This document shows, one piece after another, positions 26,806 to 35,231 of a stretch of DNA of 64,000 nt. Position numbers and translations under genes: made by a program. The stretch's first letter is position 1. Each line of letters begins with the position of its first letter. Source of the stretch: Pseudomonas fluorescens (GTDB lineage: Bacteria; Pseudomonadota; Gammaproteobacteria; Pseudomonadales; Pseudomonadaceae); contig NZ_MRST01000017.1 in the NCBI RefSeq assembly GCF_001902145.1, positions 1 to 64,000 on the forward strand, written 5' to 3'. The notes below the pieces were generated by a model that ran no database searches, was not told the origin of the DNA, and saw only the letters and a program-made list of their open reading frames with translations.

Positions 26806-27084
26806 TTAATGAGAAGGATGAGAGCTGCTATCGGATGTACGTGCGTTGAGATGATGGCGGGCACGCTTGCGCGACCTGCGTCGCATCCAGTTCTGCAACG
26901 GCGCCAGCAAGAAAAACATCAGGTAAGCGATCAGCACCAGCGTCAGGTCTACCCAGGTTTCAGCCACAGGCCCGGTAAACAATTCAATGACGTTCTTGAT
27001 CACAAACAGCAACGCCACGCTGCACAACCACAGCACAATGGTGACGAATAGAGGACGCATGTTACTTGAGCGCTTGTCTTGCAT
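26806..27084 (-). CDS. Small inner-membrane protein, two helices
   Basis: 92 aa: a short N-tail, two membrane helices (PLFVTIVLWLCSVALLFVI and WVDLTLVLIAYLMFFLLAP) and a very basic C-terminus (MRRRSRKRARHH). AAGGAGAG precedes the ATG at 27084. Function unknown; the arginine-rich tail is likely cytoplasmic. The 320-bp space to the divergent EIIC-EAL gene (27085-27404) presumably holds both promoters, but I could not place them. Confidence 0.65.
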   Translation of the reverse strand: MQDKRSSNMRPLFVTIVLWLCSVALLFVIKNVIELFTGPVAETWVDLTLVLIAYLMFFLLAPLQNWMRRRSRKRARHHLNARTSDSSSHPSH

Positions 27085-27404
27085 AGTGAGGTTCTCTCCT
27101 TTGGCCTGTTGTCGTTCCAGGCAAGATTCCCTGAGTGCGTACCCATTATCAGACAGGTTGTAACATCCTTTAACACGCACAAACCGCGCGGATGATACCG
27201 ACTCAGACAGCCTTAGGGGATGATTCAAGTCAGAAAGTTCGATAAATCGGTAGGGAATTAGTCTAGCAACCTTGCATTCACTGGCAAAAAATCGGGGCAG
27301 GGACGGGCATAAAGGCTTTCGCTTCGGCTAGCAGGGCGTGTAGCGTTAGCGAGTGTTTCCGGCCCTGATTGTCAGCGCAGTCGGTGACAGGCAGAGGACG
27401 GCCC

Positions 27405-29474
27405 ATGGCGCAAACCCTGTTCAAGCTCTTCCTCACCCAGCGCCTGGCGGTCCTGGCCAGCGCGGAGTCGTTGCGTGCGATTCGGGAAGGACTGCTGTGG
27501 ATCCTGCCATGCCTGTTGGTGTCCGCCGGTTTCCTGATTCTGTCCGAATGCGCCCGGGCGCTGGGGTTCGATCCGCAGGTGGTGAGTTTTCTGGCGGGGT
27601 TGCACAAACAGATCAGTTCGGTAATTCCACTGCTGGTCGCGGCCTCCATCGGTTATATGTTGGCGATTCAACACCGTTTGCCACAGCTGCCGGTCGCCTT
27701 TCTGTGCCTGGCCCATGTGGTGGTCGCCACCTTCGTGCTGCGTGAGTACCCTCGTGCTTCGGCCACTTTCCTACTGTTTATTGCCATTGCTTCGCCCTTG
27801 ATCAATGTGCCGGCCATTGCCTGGTTGCACCGCTTTCGCTGGACGCGCCTGGTCAACCAAGACCTGGTAGGCCATAACCTCAAGGGCACTATCAACATGG
27901 TGCTGCCCGGCGCACTCACGGCCTTGTCGTTGGTGGCGGTGTTGTCGTTGCTGCTGTTGATCCCCCATGTGGCGCAAATTCGGGGGCCGCAGGCGCTTGA
28001 TGCGTTGCAGGCGCCTTACGGCAGTGGGTTGTTTGTCACACTGATGAATTCACTGCTGTGGTTCTTCGGCATTCACGGTGTGTATGCCATGCAGCCGTTA
28101 TTCGATGCACTGGACCAGGCGGTAGCGCTCAATGGCGCAGCGTTGGCGGCGGGGGAGCCGGTGCTGTACTTGCTCAACAACGGCTTGCTGGGCAGTTTTG
28201 CGTTTATCGGGGGTTCGGGCGCAACCTTATGCCTGCTGCTGGCGATCCTGCTGTTTTCCAAAAGCCAGTCCATGCGCTTGCTGGCGGTAGCGAGTTTGCC
28301 GTTGTCGTTATTCAATGTCAGCGAGGTGCTGTTGTTCGGTTTGCCGATCATCCTCAACCCGCGCCTGTTTATACCGTTTCTACTAGTACCGGCGTTCAAC
28401 GCGATGGTGGCGTTGATGGTGGTACAACTGGGCTGGGTGTCGCCGGCGGTGGCCAGCGTGCCGTTTACCGCCCCGGTGCTGCTCAATGCATACCTCAGCA
28501 CCCACGGCGACGTGGCGGCGGTGGTGTTGCAGATTGTTCTGCTGGGTGCCGGGACGCTGGTGTATGCGCCCTACGTGAGAGCGATTCATCGCCAGTCCAG
28601 CGATGGCGGCACGGTGTATCTCAAATCTTTGGACATGACGTTTCGCGGCCTTGAGGAAAAAGGCCGTCTGCTGGAGTTCGACCCGGTGCTGGCCACCCAC
28701 CAGACATTGGCCCGCCAGGCCGCTGAGTTGAACCGCATCCAGCAGATCAGCGATTACGAGTTCTACCTTGAGTTTCAACCCCAGGTCTCCACCCGCACCG
28801 GTTTGTGCACCGGGTGCGAGGCGCTGATGCGCGCCCGGGACAGCCAGGGCACGGTGCATTCGCCGTGGGAATTCCTGCAATGGCTGGCGCACGCCAGGCT
28901 GATGCCGGACGTGGATGTGTGGGTGGCATCCCAGGCAGTGCGCCAGTATCAGAAATGGCAGAAGGTGGGTTTTGAACTGCCGATGACCATCAATATTTCC
29001 AGCACCACGCTCAAGGACGCCGCCTATGGCGACCGCCTGGTGGAAATTCTTGGCCAGGCCCGTGGGCAAGTTTCAGTGGAAATTACCGAAGACGCGCTGG
29101 TCAGCGACATCCCGGCCACCCGCCAGACCATCCAGAAGTTGCAGGCCATGGGGGCCAAGGTCTATCTGGATGATTTTGGCACTGGGTTTTCTGCGTTGAG
29201 CTATCTGCACCAGTTTCCTGTGGATTTCATCAAGATCGACCGCAGTTTTGTGGTTGCCCAGCACGACCCTAAAGGCGCCCAGGTGCTCACCGGTATGTTG
29301 CGCTTCTGCGAGGCCTTGGACCTGGGTGTGATAGTGGAAGGGGTTGAGACGGCTGAGCAATTGGCGTTCTTGAGTAACGGGCCTGAGTTGTTTATCCAGG
29401 GCTGGTATTTCAGCAAGGCACTGCCTGGGGATCAGTTGCCGCGCTTTGTGCTTGAGCGCAGGGCGTTGGTCTGA
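27405..29474 (+). CDS. PTS EIIC-like membrane domain fused to EAL c-di-GMP phosphodiesterase
   Basis: 689 aa. Residues about 20-400 form a lactose/cellobiose-type EIIC (COG1455-like): around ten helices, FFGIHGVYAMQP, GGSGATLCLL and FNVSEVLLFGLPIILNP (conserved Glu kept, usual EP is EV). A short linker leads to a complete EAL domain (about 450-685) with CEALMRAR, NISSTTL, EITEDAL, DDFGTGFSALSYL, KIDRSFV, EGVET and QGWYFSKALP, so c-di-GMP hydrolysis is expected. No EIIA or EIIB is nearby, so the EIIC half more likely senses a sugar than transports it. ATG 27405 follows AGAGGA. Confidence 0.88.
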   Translation: MAQTLFKLFLTQRLAVLASAESLRAIREGLLWILPCLLVSAGFLILSECARALGFDPQVVSFLAGLHKQISSVIPLLVAASIGYMLAIQHRLPQLPVAFLCLAHVVVATFVLREYPRASATFLLFIAIASPLINVPAIAWLHRFRWTRLVNQDLVGHNLKGTINMVLPGALTALSLVAVLSLLLLIPHVAQIRGPQALDALQAPYGSGLFVTLMNSLLWFFGIHGVYAMQPLFDALDQAVALNGAALAAGEPVLYLLNNGLLGSFAFIGGSGATLCLLLAILLFSKSQSMRLLAVASLPLSLFNVSEVLLFGLPIILNPRLFIPFLLVPAFNAMVALMVVQLGWVSPAVASVPFTAPVLLNAYLSTHGDVAAVVLQIVLLGAGTLVYAPYVRAIHRQSSDGGTVYLKSLDMTFRGLEEKGRLLEFDPVLATHQTLARQAAELNRIQQISDYEFYLEFQPQVSTRTGLCTGCEALMRARDSQGTVHSPWEFLQWLAHARLMPDVDVWVASQAVRQYQKWQKVGFELPMTINISSTTLKDAAYGDRLVEILGQARGQVSVEITEDALVSDIPATRQTIQKLQAMGAKVYLDDFGTGFSALSYLHQFPVDFIKIDRSFVVAQHDPKGAQVLTGMLRFCEALDLGVIVEGVETAEQLAFLSNGPELFIQGWYFSKALPGDQLPRFVLERRALV

Positions 29475-29505
29475 TGACCGACCCTATCTACCTGGCACCC
29501 CGATC

Positions 29506-29695
29506 CAACTGTGGGAGCTGGCTCGCCGGCGATGACCATAGGTACCTACATAACTTTGGTGCGACGCTGGACCTGTGGCGAGGGAGCTTGCTCCCGTGAC
29601 GGACTGACAGCCGACGCTGATCTAACTGGCGCACCGCGATCTAAATGTGGGAGCTGGCTTGCCTGCGAAGATGGCCTGACAGTCAACACAGTTGG
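29506..29695. repeat. Cluster of REP-type palindromes ahead of the dispersed repeat
   Basis: Three short REP-like units: TGTGGGAGCTGGCTCGCC at 29513, GCGAGGGAGCTTGCTCCCG near 29578 and TGTGGGAGCTGGCTTGCCTG near 29647. They belong to a different REP class from the GAGCAAGCTCGCTCC REPINs. The same TGTGGGAGCTGGCTTGCCTG unit opens the second full repeat copy at 40070. Confidence 0.7.
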
Positions 29696-30010
29696 ACCGT
29701 GTACATATCCATTCCTGCGGTAACGGCCACTTAGGGTTCCGCTTTTACAGCGGCTCACTTTTGAAAAGCGCAAAAGTAAGCAAAACGCTCTTGCCCCACC
29801 ACTCGGCACCTCGCTTAGGCTCGGTGTACCCGTAATCCGCCAGTGATTTGGGGGGCCGCCGCCACGCGCCATCCATGGCGCGGGGCGGCTAAACCGGCAT
29901 CCCTGCCGGTTTACCCCCCAAATCCCTGTCGAATTCCGGCCAGCGTGGTTTAACGGGGCGCCTAAGATCAAAAGCAGATCAAGAGCGGCTCGCTTCGCAT
30001 CGTGGTTACC
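29696..30010. repeat. Dispersed structured repeat, full copy A
   Basis: Conserved head (GTACATATCCATTCCTGCGG, GGTTCCGCTTTTACAGCGGC, AAAAGTAAGCAAAACGCTC, CACTCGGCACCTCGCTTAGG) and conserved tail (GGCCAGCGTGGTTTAACGGG, then the 34-nt block at 29977-30010) surround a variable centre. The centre (29841-29928) folds as an outer stem GATTTGGGGGG/CCCCCCAAATC with two inner hairpins: 29856-29888 (GCGCCAT/ATGGCGC) and 29891-29912 (AAACCGGCA/TGCCGGTTT). It lies between the EIIC-EAL gene and the copper promoter. Reading frames inside it are not credible genes. Confidence 0.88.
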
Positions 30011-30044
30011 GTTGAGCTTACAGAGTTATGTAGATACCTATGCT

Positions 30045-30120
30045 GCGATGGCGGCCTGACAGCCGGCACAGTTATACCGAGTACATATCCATTCCTGCGG
30101 TAACGGCTACTTAGGGGGCC
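30045..30120. repeat. Truncated head of a further dispersed-repeat copy (copy E)
   Basis: GCGGCCTGACAGCC, ACCGAGTACATATCCATTCC and GCGGTAACGGCTACTTAGGG repeat the head of copies A and B, then the match stops at 30117, about 55 bp before the copper-type promoter. Confidence 0.8.
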
Positions 30121-30175
30121 GCCCTGAAGCCATCACCTCCCATCCCCAAGCCTTGAAAGAATTTTCCTACAGGTG

Positions 30176-30206
30176 TTGACCTTGCCACTACGGGAACCTT
30201 TAGGCT
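30176..30206 (+). promoter_or_regulatory. CueR/MerR-type copper-responsive promoter
   Basis: The -35 TTGACC (30176-30181) and -10 TAGGCT (30201-30206) are separated by 19 bp, the overlong spacer typical of MerR-family promoters. The spacer carries the interrupted CueR-like arms ACCTTGCC and GGGAACCT around ACTAC; the left arm is as in CueR sites, the right arm is imperfect. Transcription should start near 30213, upstream of the first enzyme gene. Copper induction by CueR is known for the matching P. aeruginosa operon. Confidence 0.75.
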
Positions 30207-30253
30207 TTTTTCCGAGTATGCCCAACCACAAAAACAAGATTCAGGGGTTATCA

Positions 30254-31249
30254 ATGGATACTGCTGCCCTGCAACAACGCTCGGATTCCGATCTGTTCAC
30301 CACCGCCTCGCGGCTGATGGCGAATGCCTTGGAAACCGGCGCCAACTTCACCCAGGTCACCCGCGCGCTGGAAGCGCTGCTCGCGGTGACTCGGCAAGGC
30401 CTGGCGGGAGACGCCGACGCCTACGCGCACTACCAGTCAGCCCTGCTGCAACTGCACATTCCAGGTGACCCGCGCACCGAACCGACCCGGCGCTGGATGG
30501 CCAGCGAGGTCTACCGCGTCGAAGATGAGTTCGCCGCCGACGTGCCGGGTTTCACCGCGCTGCCGGTGGAGGAGTTCCGCCAACAAGTGGACGCTGAAAT
30601 CGCAGCACGCAGCCGGGTCAACCACCCGATGTCGGTGCACCTGTTCCAAGGTACGCCGCCGATGCAGGATGTGCGCTTCTTCCTGGAGCATCACTGGACC
30701 CGTTCCTACAACTTCTACAGCCTGCTGGCCGAACTGGCCTTTCGCTTCGAAGCCATCGAGGACGCCTCGGTGTTTTACCGCAACCTCTACGGTGAAGCGG
30801 GGGCTGAGACACCGGAGCGTTCGCACCCGGCGATGCTCGCCCATCTGATGGAGTATTTCGATATTCCGCTGGCCATCGACTTCCCCGCGCTGCATCCGCT
30901 GGAAAAAGCCTACCTGAATAATCGCATTCGCTGTGTGCGCCACACGGATGTCGCCTGGGGCCTTGCGCTGCTGTATGCGGTCGAGTCTGTCAGTTGCGTC
31001 AACCATCGGCGCATCTACGAGCTGTTGCAGCGCCTAGACGTTCCAGAGCAGCCCAGCGAATTCCACCGCTTGCATGGCACCCAGGATGAGATCGACACCG
31101 AGGAAATGTGGGCACTGATTGCCAAGTTCGCCAGCGAGGAGGGCTTTCAGCGCACGTTCATGCGCGCACTGAAGCGCCACTTTGAAATCAACAAGGCTTA
31201 CTTCGACAGCCTGTGGCAGCAGATGCAGGCCCAACGCCTGTCTGCCTGA
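30254..31249 (+). CDS. Haem-oxygenase-like non-haem iron enzyme, first of two (fluopsin C pathway)
   Basis: 331 aa, an all-helical HDO-fold protein. Likely iron ligands are Glu and His in LLAELAF, LYGEAGAETPERSHPAMLAHL, LLYAVESVSCVNHRR and FHRLHGTQDEID, the last with an H-x3-D motif. In the P. aeruginosa fluopsin C pathway two such enzymes remove the carboxyl and alpha carbon of cysteine through decarboxylation, N-hydroxylation and methylene excision. The start at 30254 has CAGGGG seven bases upstream; ATG 30218 is in frame but has no site. First gene behind the CueR-type promoter. The flc letter of each paralogue cannot be assigned here. Confidence 0.85.
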   Translation: MDTAALQQRSDSDLFTTASRLMANALETGANFTQVTRALEALLAVTRQGLAGDADAYAHYQSALLQLHIPGDPRTEPTRRWMASEVYRVEDEFAADVPGFTALPVEEFRQQVDAEIAARSRVNHPMSVHLFQGTPPMQDVRFFLEHHWTRSYNFYSLLAELAFRFEAIEDASVFYRNLYGEAGAETPERSHPAMLAHLMEYFDIPLAIDFPALHPLEKAYLNNRIRCVRHTDVAWGLALLYAVESVSCVNHRRIYELLQRLDVPEQPSEFHRLHGTQDEIDTEEMWALIAKFASEEGFQRTFMRALKRHFEINKAYFDSLWQQMQAQRLSA

Positions 31250-31288
31250 ACGACCTGCGATCCGAAAACAAAAATAATGGAGCACATG

Positions 31289-32275
31289 ATGAGCCCACGT
31301 AATTTTTCCCTGCCGCAATTGCAGAATATTCACACCGCCGAAGCCCGTTTGTTGGCGGAAGCCTTGAAGCCGGACGCGACGTTCAATCGCATCGAAATTG
31401 CCGCCAATATGCTGCGCGCCCTGTGCGAGACCGGCCAACGTGGCGACGCCGCAAATGCAGCGCAGTGCCAGCAATTGCTGTACATCCTGTCGCTGAGCGA
31501 TGACGTTGCTACAGCCTCGACCCGGCGCTGGCTGGCCAATGCCGTCTATAGCGTGCAAGAGCGTTTCATGCCGTCAGTCGACCTGGCATCGCCCTTGTCC
31601 GAGGCTGGTTTCCAGCAACGCCTGGAAGAGCAGATTGCCGCGCAGTCGCGGGAAAACCATCCGATGTCGCAGTATGTGTTTGAAGGCAAAGCTTCTCGCG
31701 AGCAACTGCAGGTGTTTTTGCGCCACCAATGGTTCCGCACGTACCGCCTGTACCGGGATGCCGCCGACCTGTTGGTCAACCTGACCGATGTGGACGAGGC
31801 CGCCGCCCTGGCGCGTTATCTCTACGGCGAGTTGGGCGAAGAAGACGAACGGCGCTCCCACCCTCGGCTGTTGGCCAAGCTGCTTGCCGCCGTGGGCCTG
31901 AATGCCGATTTCGAGGCGCTCTCGACGATGCCCGAGGAAATCGCCTACCTCAACAACCGCGCACGCTGTTTCCGCAACCCAGATGTCGGCTGGGGCCTGG
32001 CGGTGTTCTACATCACCGAACTGGTGGTGCCGGGCAACCACGGCAAGCTGTACAACGCCCTGCGCAACGCCGGCTTGAGCCAGGACGACGCGGAGTACTA
32101 CGAAGTGCACATCAGCCTGGTGCCGCCGCGGGCCAAGCGTGAATGGGCACTGATCTCACGGCGTATTCCGGACCTCGGGTTCCAGAATGCGTTCCTGACG
32201 TCGTTGGCCGAGCACTTCCGGCTGGAGCGGGCTTACTACGATGCAGTCTGGGAAGAAGTACAACGTGTGAAGTAG
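31289..32275 (+). CDS. Haem-oxygenase-like non-haem iron enzyme, second of two (fluopsin C pathway)
   Basis: 328 aa, clear paralogue of the preceding gene along its whole length (TRRWLANAVYSVQERF, ENHPMSQYVFEG, LRHQWFRTYRLYRDAADLL, LYGELGEEDERRSHPRLLAKLL, YITELVVPGNHGKLY). The segment aligned to the first paralogue's FHRLHGTQDEID is YYEVHISLVPPR: the His is kept but the following Asp is lost, so the metal ligand set differs. I take ATG 31289 as start because GGAG is seven bases upstream; ATG 31277 is also in frame. Co-transcribed, 39 bp after its neighbour. Confidence 0.85.
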   Translation: MSPRNFSLPQLQNIHTAEARLLAEALKPDATFNRIEIAANMLRALCETGQRGDAANAAQCQQLLYILSLSDDVATASTRRWLANAVYSVQERFMPSVDLASPLSEAGFQQRLEEQIAAQSRENHPMSQYVFEGKASREQLQVFLRHQWFRTYRLYRDAADLLVNLTDVDEAAALARYLYGELGEEDERRSHPRLLAKLLAAVGLNADFEALSTMPEEIAYLNNRARCFRNPDVGWGLAVFYITELVVPGNHGKLYNALRNAGLSQDDAEYYEVHISLVPPRAKREWALISRRIPDLGFQNAFLTSLAEHFRLERAYYDAVWEEVQRVK

Positions 32276-32304
32276 CCCTCCCTGGACAACCCGAGTAACC
32301 CGAC

Positions 32305-33738
32305 ATGCCAAGTCATATCACTGAATCCCGTATCCACGGGGGCGCTTACTCGTCCCCGGAATTTGCTGCGATCTTCTCTGATGCCAATCAGGTGCAGAAG
32401 TGGCTCGATGTTGAAACAGCGCTGGCGGCGACCCAGGCGCAGATGGGCCTCATCCCCCACGAGGCCGCCCGGGAGATTGCCCGGGTAGCCAGCGTGGAAC
32501 TGCTGGACCTCGACGCGTTGGGGCGCGAAGGCCTGGAAACCGGGCACATCCTGGTGCCGACCCTGCGCGCCTTGCAGGGGTTATGCGCCGATGGGCTGGG
32601 CGAATACGTGCATTACGGCGTGACCACCCAGGACATCCTCGACACCGGGCTGATTCTGCAAATTCGCGATGCCTGGGGCCTGGTGGTGCAGCGCCTGTGC
32701 GGGATCCGTGGGCATCTGCTCACGCTCGCCCTGCGCCATAAGCACACGCCGATGGTCGCCAGGACCCATGGGCAGCACGCACTGCCCACCACGTTCGGCT
32801 ACAAGGTGGCGGTGTGGGTCGACGAGATCGATCGGCACCTTGAACGCTTTGACGAAGCCTACGCCCGGGTGATGGTCGGCAACCTGACCGGCGCCGTGGG
32901 CACCTTGGCCGGGCTTGGCCCGCAGGGGTTGGAAGTGCAGCGCCGCACCCTGGAAAGCCTCGGCCTGTCGGCACCGTTGAGCAGTTGGCACAGCGCCCGC
33001 GACCGCATCCTGGAAGCGGCGTGGTTGCTGGTGCAGGCGTCGGTGACCTTGGGCCGTGTCGCCAATGAGATCTACCACCTGCAGCGCACCGAGATCGACG
33101 AAGTGCGCGAAGGGCGGCGAGCCGGGCAAGTGGGGAGTAGCACCATGCCCCACAAGCAAAACCCATCGACGGTGGACCTGATCAGCGCGCTGTCGCGGCT
33201 GGTGCGCGCGCAGATGGTTGCGCTGACCGACGCCGCTTTCCAGATGCACGAGCGTGACGGCACCACCTGGCGCATCGAATGGGCGGCCTTACCCGAGCTG
33301 TTCATTTACGCCGGTGCGTTGCTCGCTCGTATGGAAGGCTTGCTGCTGGCTGGGCTGCAGGTGCGTGAAGCGCGCATGCGCAGCAACCTGGACTTGCTGG
33401 GCGGGCTGATCCTGTCGGAGCGCGTGATGCTTGCGCTGGCGCCTCGGTGTGGCAAGCAGACGGCCCATCATCTGGTGCACGACATCGCCCTGCAAGCCCA
33501 GGACGCGGGCGTTTGCTTTCGCGACGCGCTGCTTGGCGACCCTCGGCTGCGCGGTTGTTTCAGCCCGCAAACGCTCGATGACTTGCTTGACCCGACAGCC
33601 TACACGGGGCTTGCGGCCGAGATGGTCGATCTGGTGGCAACTAAAGCACGACCTCGCGCTTCAGGCGATGGCGCTGAAGCAGTGATGGCAACCCAAGGCA
33701 ATACCAGTCAGTCCCTGTACGCTACGGAGGGTATGTGA
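32305..33738 (+). CDS. Fumarase/adenylosuccinate-lyase superfamily lyase, first of two (fluopsin C pathway)
   Basis: 477 aa. Superfamily motifs in order: ETGHILVPTLRAL, YVHYGVTTQDILDT, RTHGQHALPTTFGYK and the flexible catalytic loop GSSTMPHKQNPS. Closest in style to PurB/PcaB proteins. In the fluopsin pathway two lyases act, one joining cysteine to fumarate and one releasing fumarate again; which one this is cannot be read from sequence. The canonical GQHALP substrate loop is intact here, unlike in the second lyase. Overlaps the next gene by one base (TGATG). Confidence 0.87.
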   Translation: MPSHITESRIHGGAYSSPEFAAIFSDANQVQKWLDVETALAATQAQMGLIPHEAAREIARVASVELLDLDALGREGLETGHILVPTLRALQGLCADGLGEYVHYGVTTQDILDTGLILQIRDAWGLVVQRLCGIRGHLLTLALRHKHTPMVARTHGQHALPTTFGYKVAVWVDEIDRHLERFDEAYARVMVGNLTGAVGTLAGLGPQGLEVQRRTLESLGLSAPLSSWHSARDRILEAAWLLVQASVTLGRVANEIYHLQRTEIDEVREGRRAGQVGSSTMPHKQNPSTVDLISALSRLVRAQMVALTDAAFQMHERDGTTWRIEWAALPELFIYAGALLARMEGLLLAGLQVREARMRSNLDLLGGLILSERVMLALAPRCGKQTAHHLVHDIALQAQDAGVCFRDALLGDPRLRGCFSPQTLDDLLDPTAYTGLAAEMVDLVATKARPRASGDGAEAVMATQGNTSQSLYATEGM

Positions 33739-35186
33739 TGGATGCGCAAACATTGGAAATGACAGCCCGTGCGTCTTGCACCGCACGTTCGGACCACCCG
33801 GGCTTTGATCATGACGGCGAGCAATGCCGCCACGAACACAGCCACATCCTCGATTCGAAAACCCACGGTTCAGGTTATGCCGGCCCGCAGAGCCGCAAGA
33901 TCTTCTGCAGTCATTGTCGCCTGCAACGTTGGCTGGACGTGGAAGCTGCGCTGGCCATGGCCCAGGCCGATGTCAACATCATCCCGCGCGAGGCGGCCCT
34001 GGAGATTGAAAAGGCCGCGTTGCTATCGGGCATCAATGTGCGCCAACTGGCCGAGGGGGTGGTGGCCACTGGGCATTCGCTGATGCCATTGCTGAGCGCT
34101 CTGCAAAAAAACTGCAGCCCCAGTGCCCGTGAATACGTGCATTACGGCGCTACCACCCAAGACATCCAGGACACCGCCCAGTCCCTGGAGATGCGCGATG
34201 TTCTTGATGCGATGGACCAGGCCCTGGAGACTTTGCTGGGCAAGTTGTCGACCCTGGCCGATGCGCACCGTGACTCGCTGATGGTCGCCAGGACCCACTC
34301 GATTCCCGCCTTGCCGACCACCTTCGGGCTGAAGGTCGCCGGATGGATCGATGAGCTATTGCGCCACCGGCAGCGCTTGGCCGAAGCCCGCCAGCGTGTA
34401 TTGGTGGTGCAACTGTTCGGCGGGGTCGGCACCATGGCGGCGTTCGGCCCGGACGCCATGCCGATGCTGGAGCGTTTTGCCCAGCGCTTGTCGCTGCAAG
34501 TGCCCCTGACGGGCTGGCATGTGTCCCGTGACCGCGTTGCGGAGTTCGTCAGCACCCTGGCCATGGTCACCGCCTCGTTGGCCCGCGTAGCCGATGAAAT
34601 CCGTACGCTCAATCGCTGGGAAATCGCTGAAGTGGAAGTGGGCTGGAGCGACCAGCAGATCGGCAGCAGCACCATGCCGCACAAACGCAACCCCGAAGGC
34701 TGCGAGCAGGTGGTGGTGTTGGCACGGCTGGCCAAGGCCCAGGTCATGCTCGCGCTGGACGCGATGATTCTTGAGCATGAGCGCGATTACCGTGGTACGC
34801 GGTTGGAGTGGTGCGCAGTCGCGGACGTTTCCCACTATGCACTGATGGCGCTCTCGATTCTGACCGAGACCATCGATGGGCTCACCGTGAATGTGCAGAA
34901 GATGGAAGGCACCGCCCAGGCCTATGGCGATGCCATCTGCACCGAAGCGGTGGTGTTCGAAATGGCGCGCAAGCTGGGCAAGAGCAGCGCCTACCAGATC
35001 ATCTTCGAAGTATCCCAGGCCAGCCAGCGCAATCACGTGTCGATCCGCGAGGCAATCGAGGCCGATGCGCGGGTGCGTGCTGTCATGAATGACGACACCC
35101 TGGCACGGCTGTTCGAGCCCAGGACCCACCTGGGGATGTCCGAACGCATCGTCGATAACGTGCTCTCCAAACTCGCAGCCCGCTAA
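33738..35186 (+). CDS. Fumarase/adenylosuccinate-lyase superfamily lyase, second of two (fluopsin C pathway)
   Basis: 482 aa. After a divergent His/Cys-rich N-terminus (CRHEHSHILDSKTHG, FCSHCRLQRW) come the family motifs ATGHSLMPLLSAL, YVHYGATTQDIQDT, RTHSIPALPTTFGLK and GSSTMPHKRNPEG. Compared with the first lyase the loop after RTH is SIPALP instead of GQHALP, suggesting a changed substrate. GGAGG sits eight bases before ATG 33738, which shares a base with the preceding stop codon. Presumed to handle the fumarate-linked cysteine intermediate at the other end of the pathway. Confidence 0.87.
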   Translation: MDAQTLEMTARASCTARSDHPGFDHDGEQCRHEHSHILDSKTHGSGYAGPQSRKIFCSHCRLQRWLDVEAALAMAQADVNIIPREAALEIEKAALLSGINVRQLAEGVVATGHSLMPLLSALQKNCSPSAREYVHYGATTQDIQDTAQSLEMRDVLDAMDQALETLLGKLSTLADAHRDSLMVARTHSIPALPTTFGLKVAGWIDELLRHRQRLAEARQRVLVVQLFGGVGTMAAFGPDAMPMLERFAQRLSLQVPLTGWHVSRDRVAEFVSTLAMVTASLARVADEIRTLNRWEIAEVEVGWSDQQIGSSTMPHKRNPEGCEQVVVLARLAKAQVMLALDAMILEHERDYRGTRLEWCAVADVSHYALMALSILTETIDGLTVNVQKMEGTAQAYGDAICTEAVVFEMARKLGKSSAYQIIFEVSQASQRNHVSIREAIEADARVRAVMNDDTLARLFEPRTHLGMSERIVDNVLSKLAAR

Positions 35187-35231
35187 TCACTGATCTCTGA
35201 ACAGATTTGCAAATTCATCAAGGAGCGACAG

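Noticed and set aside
29546-29971. 141-codon minus-strand frame in repeat copy A, and similar frames near 40045-40364
   Set aside because: Repeat-derived; the frames are broken differently in each copy, while the folding of the centre is what is kept.
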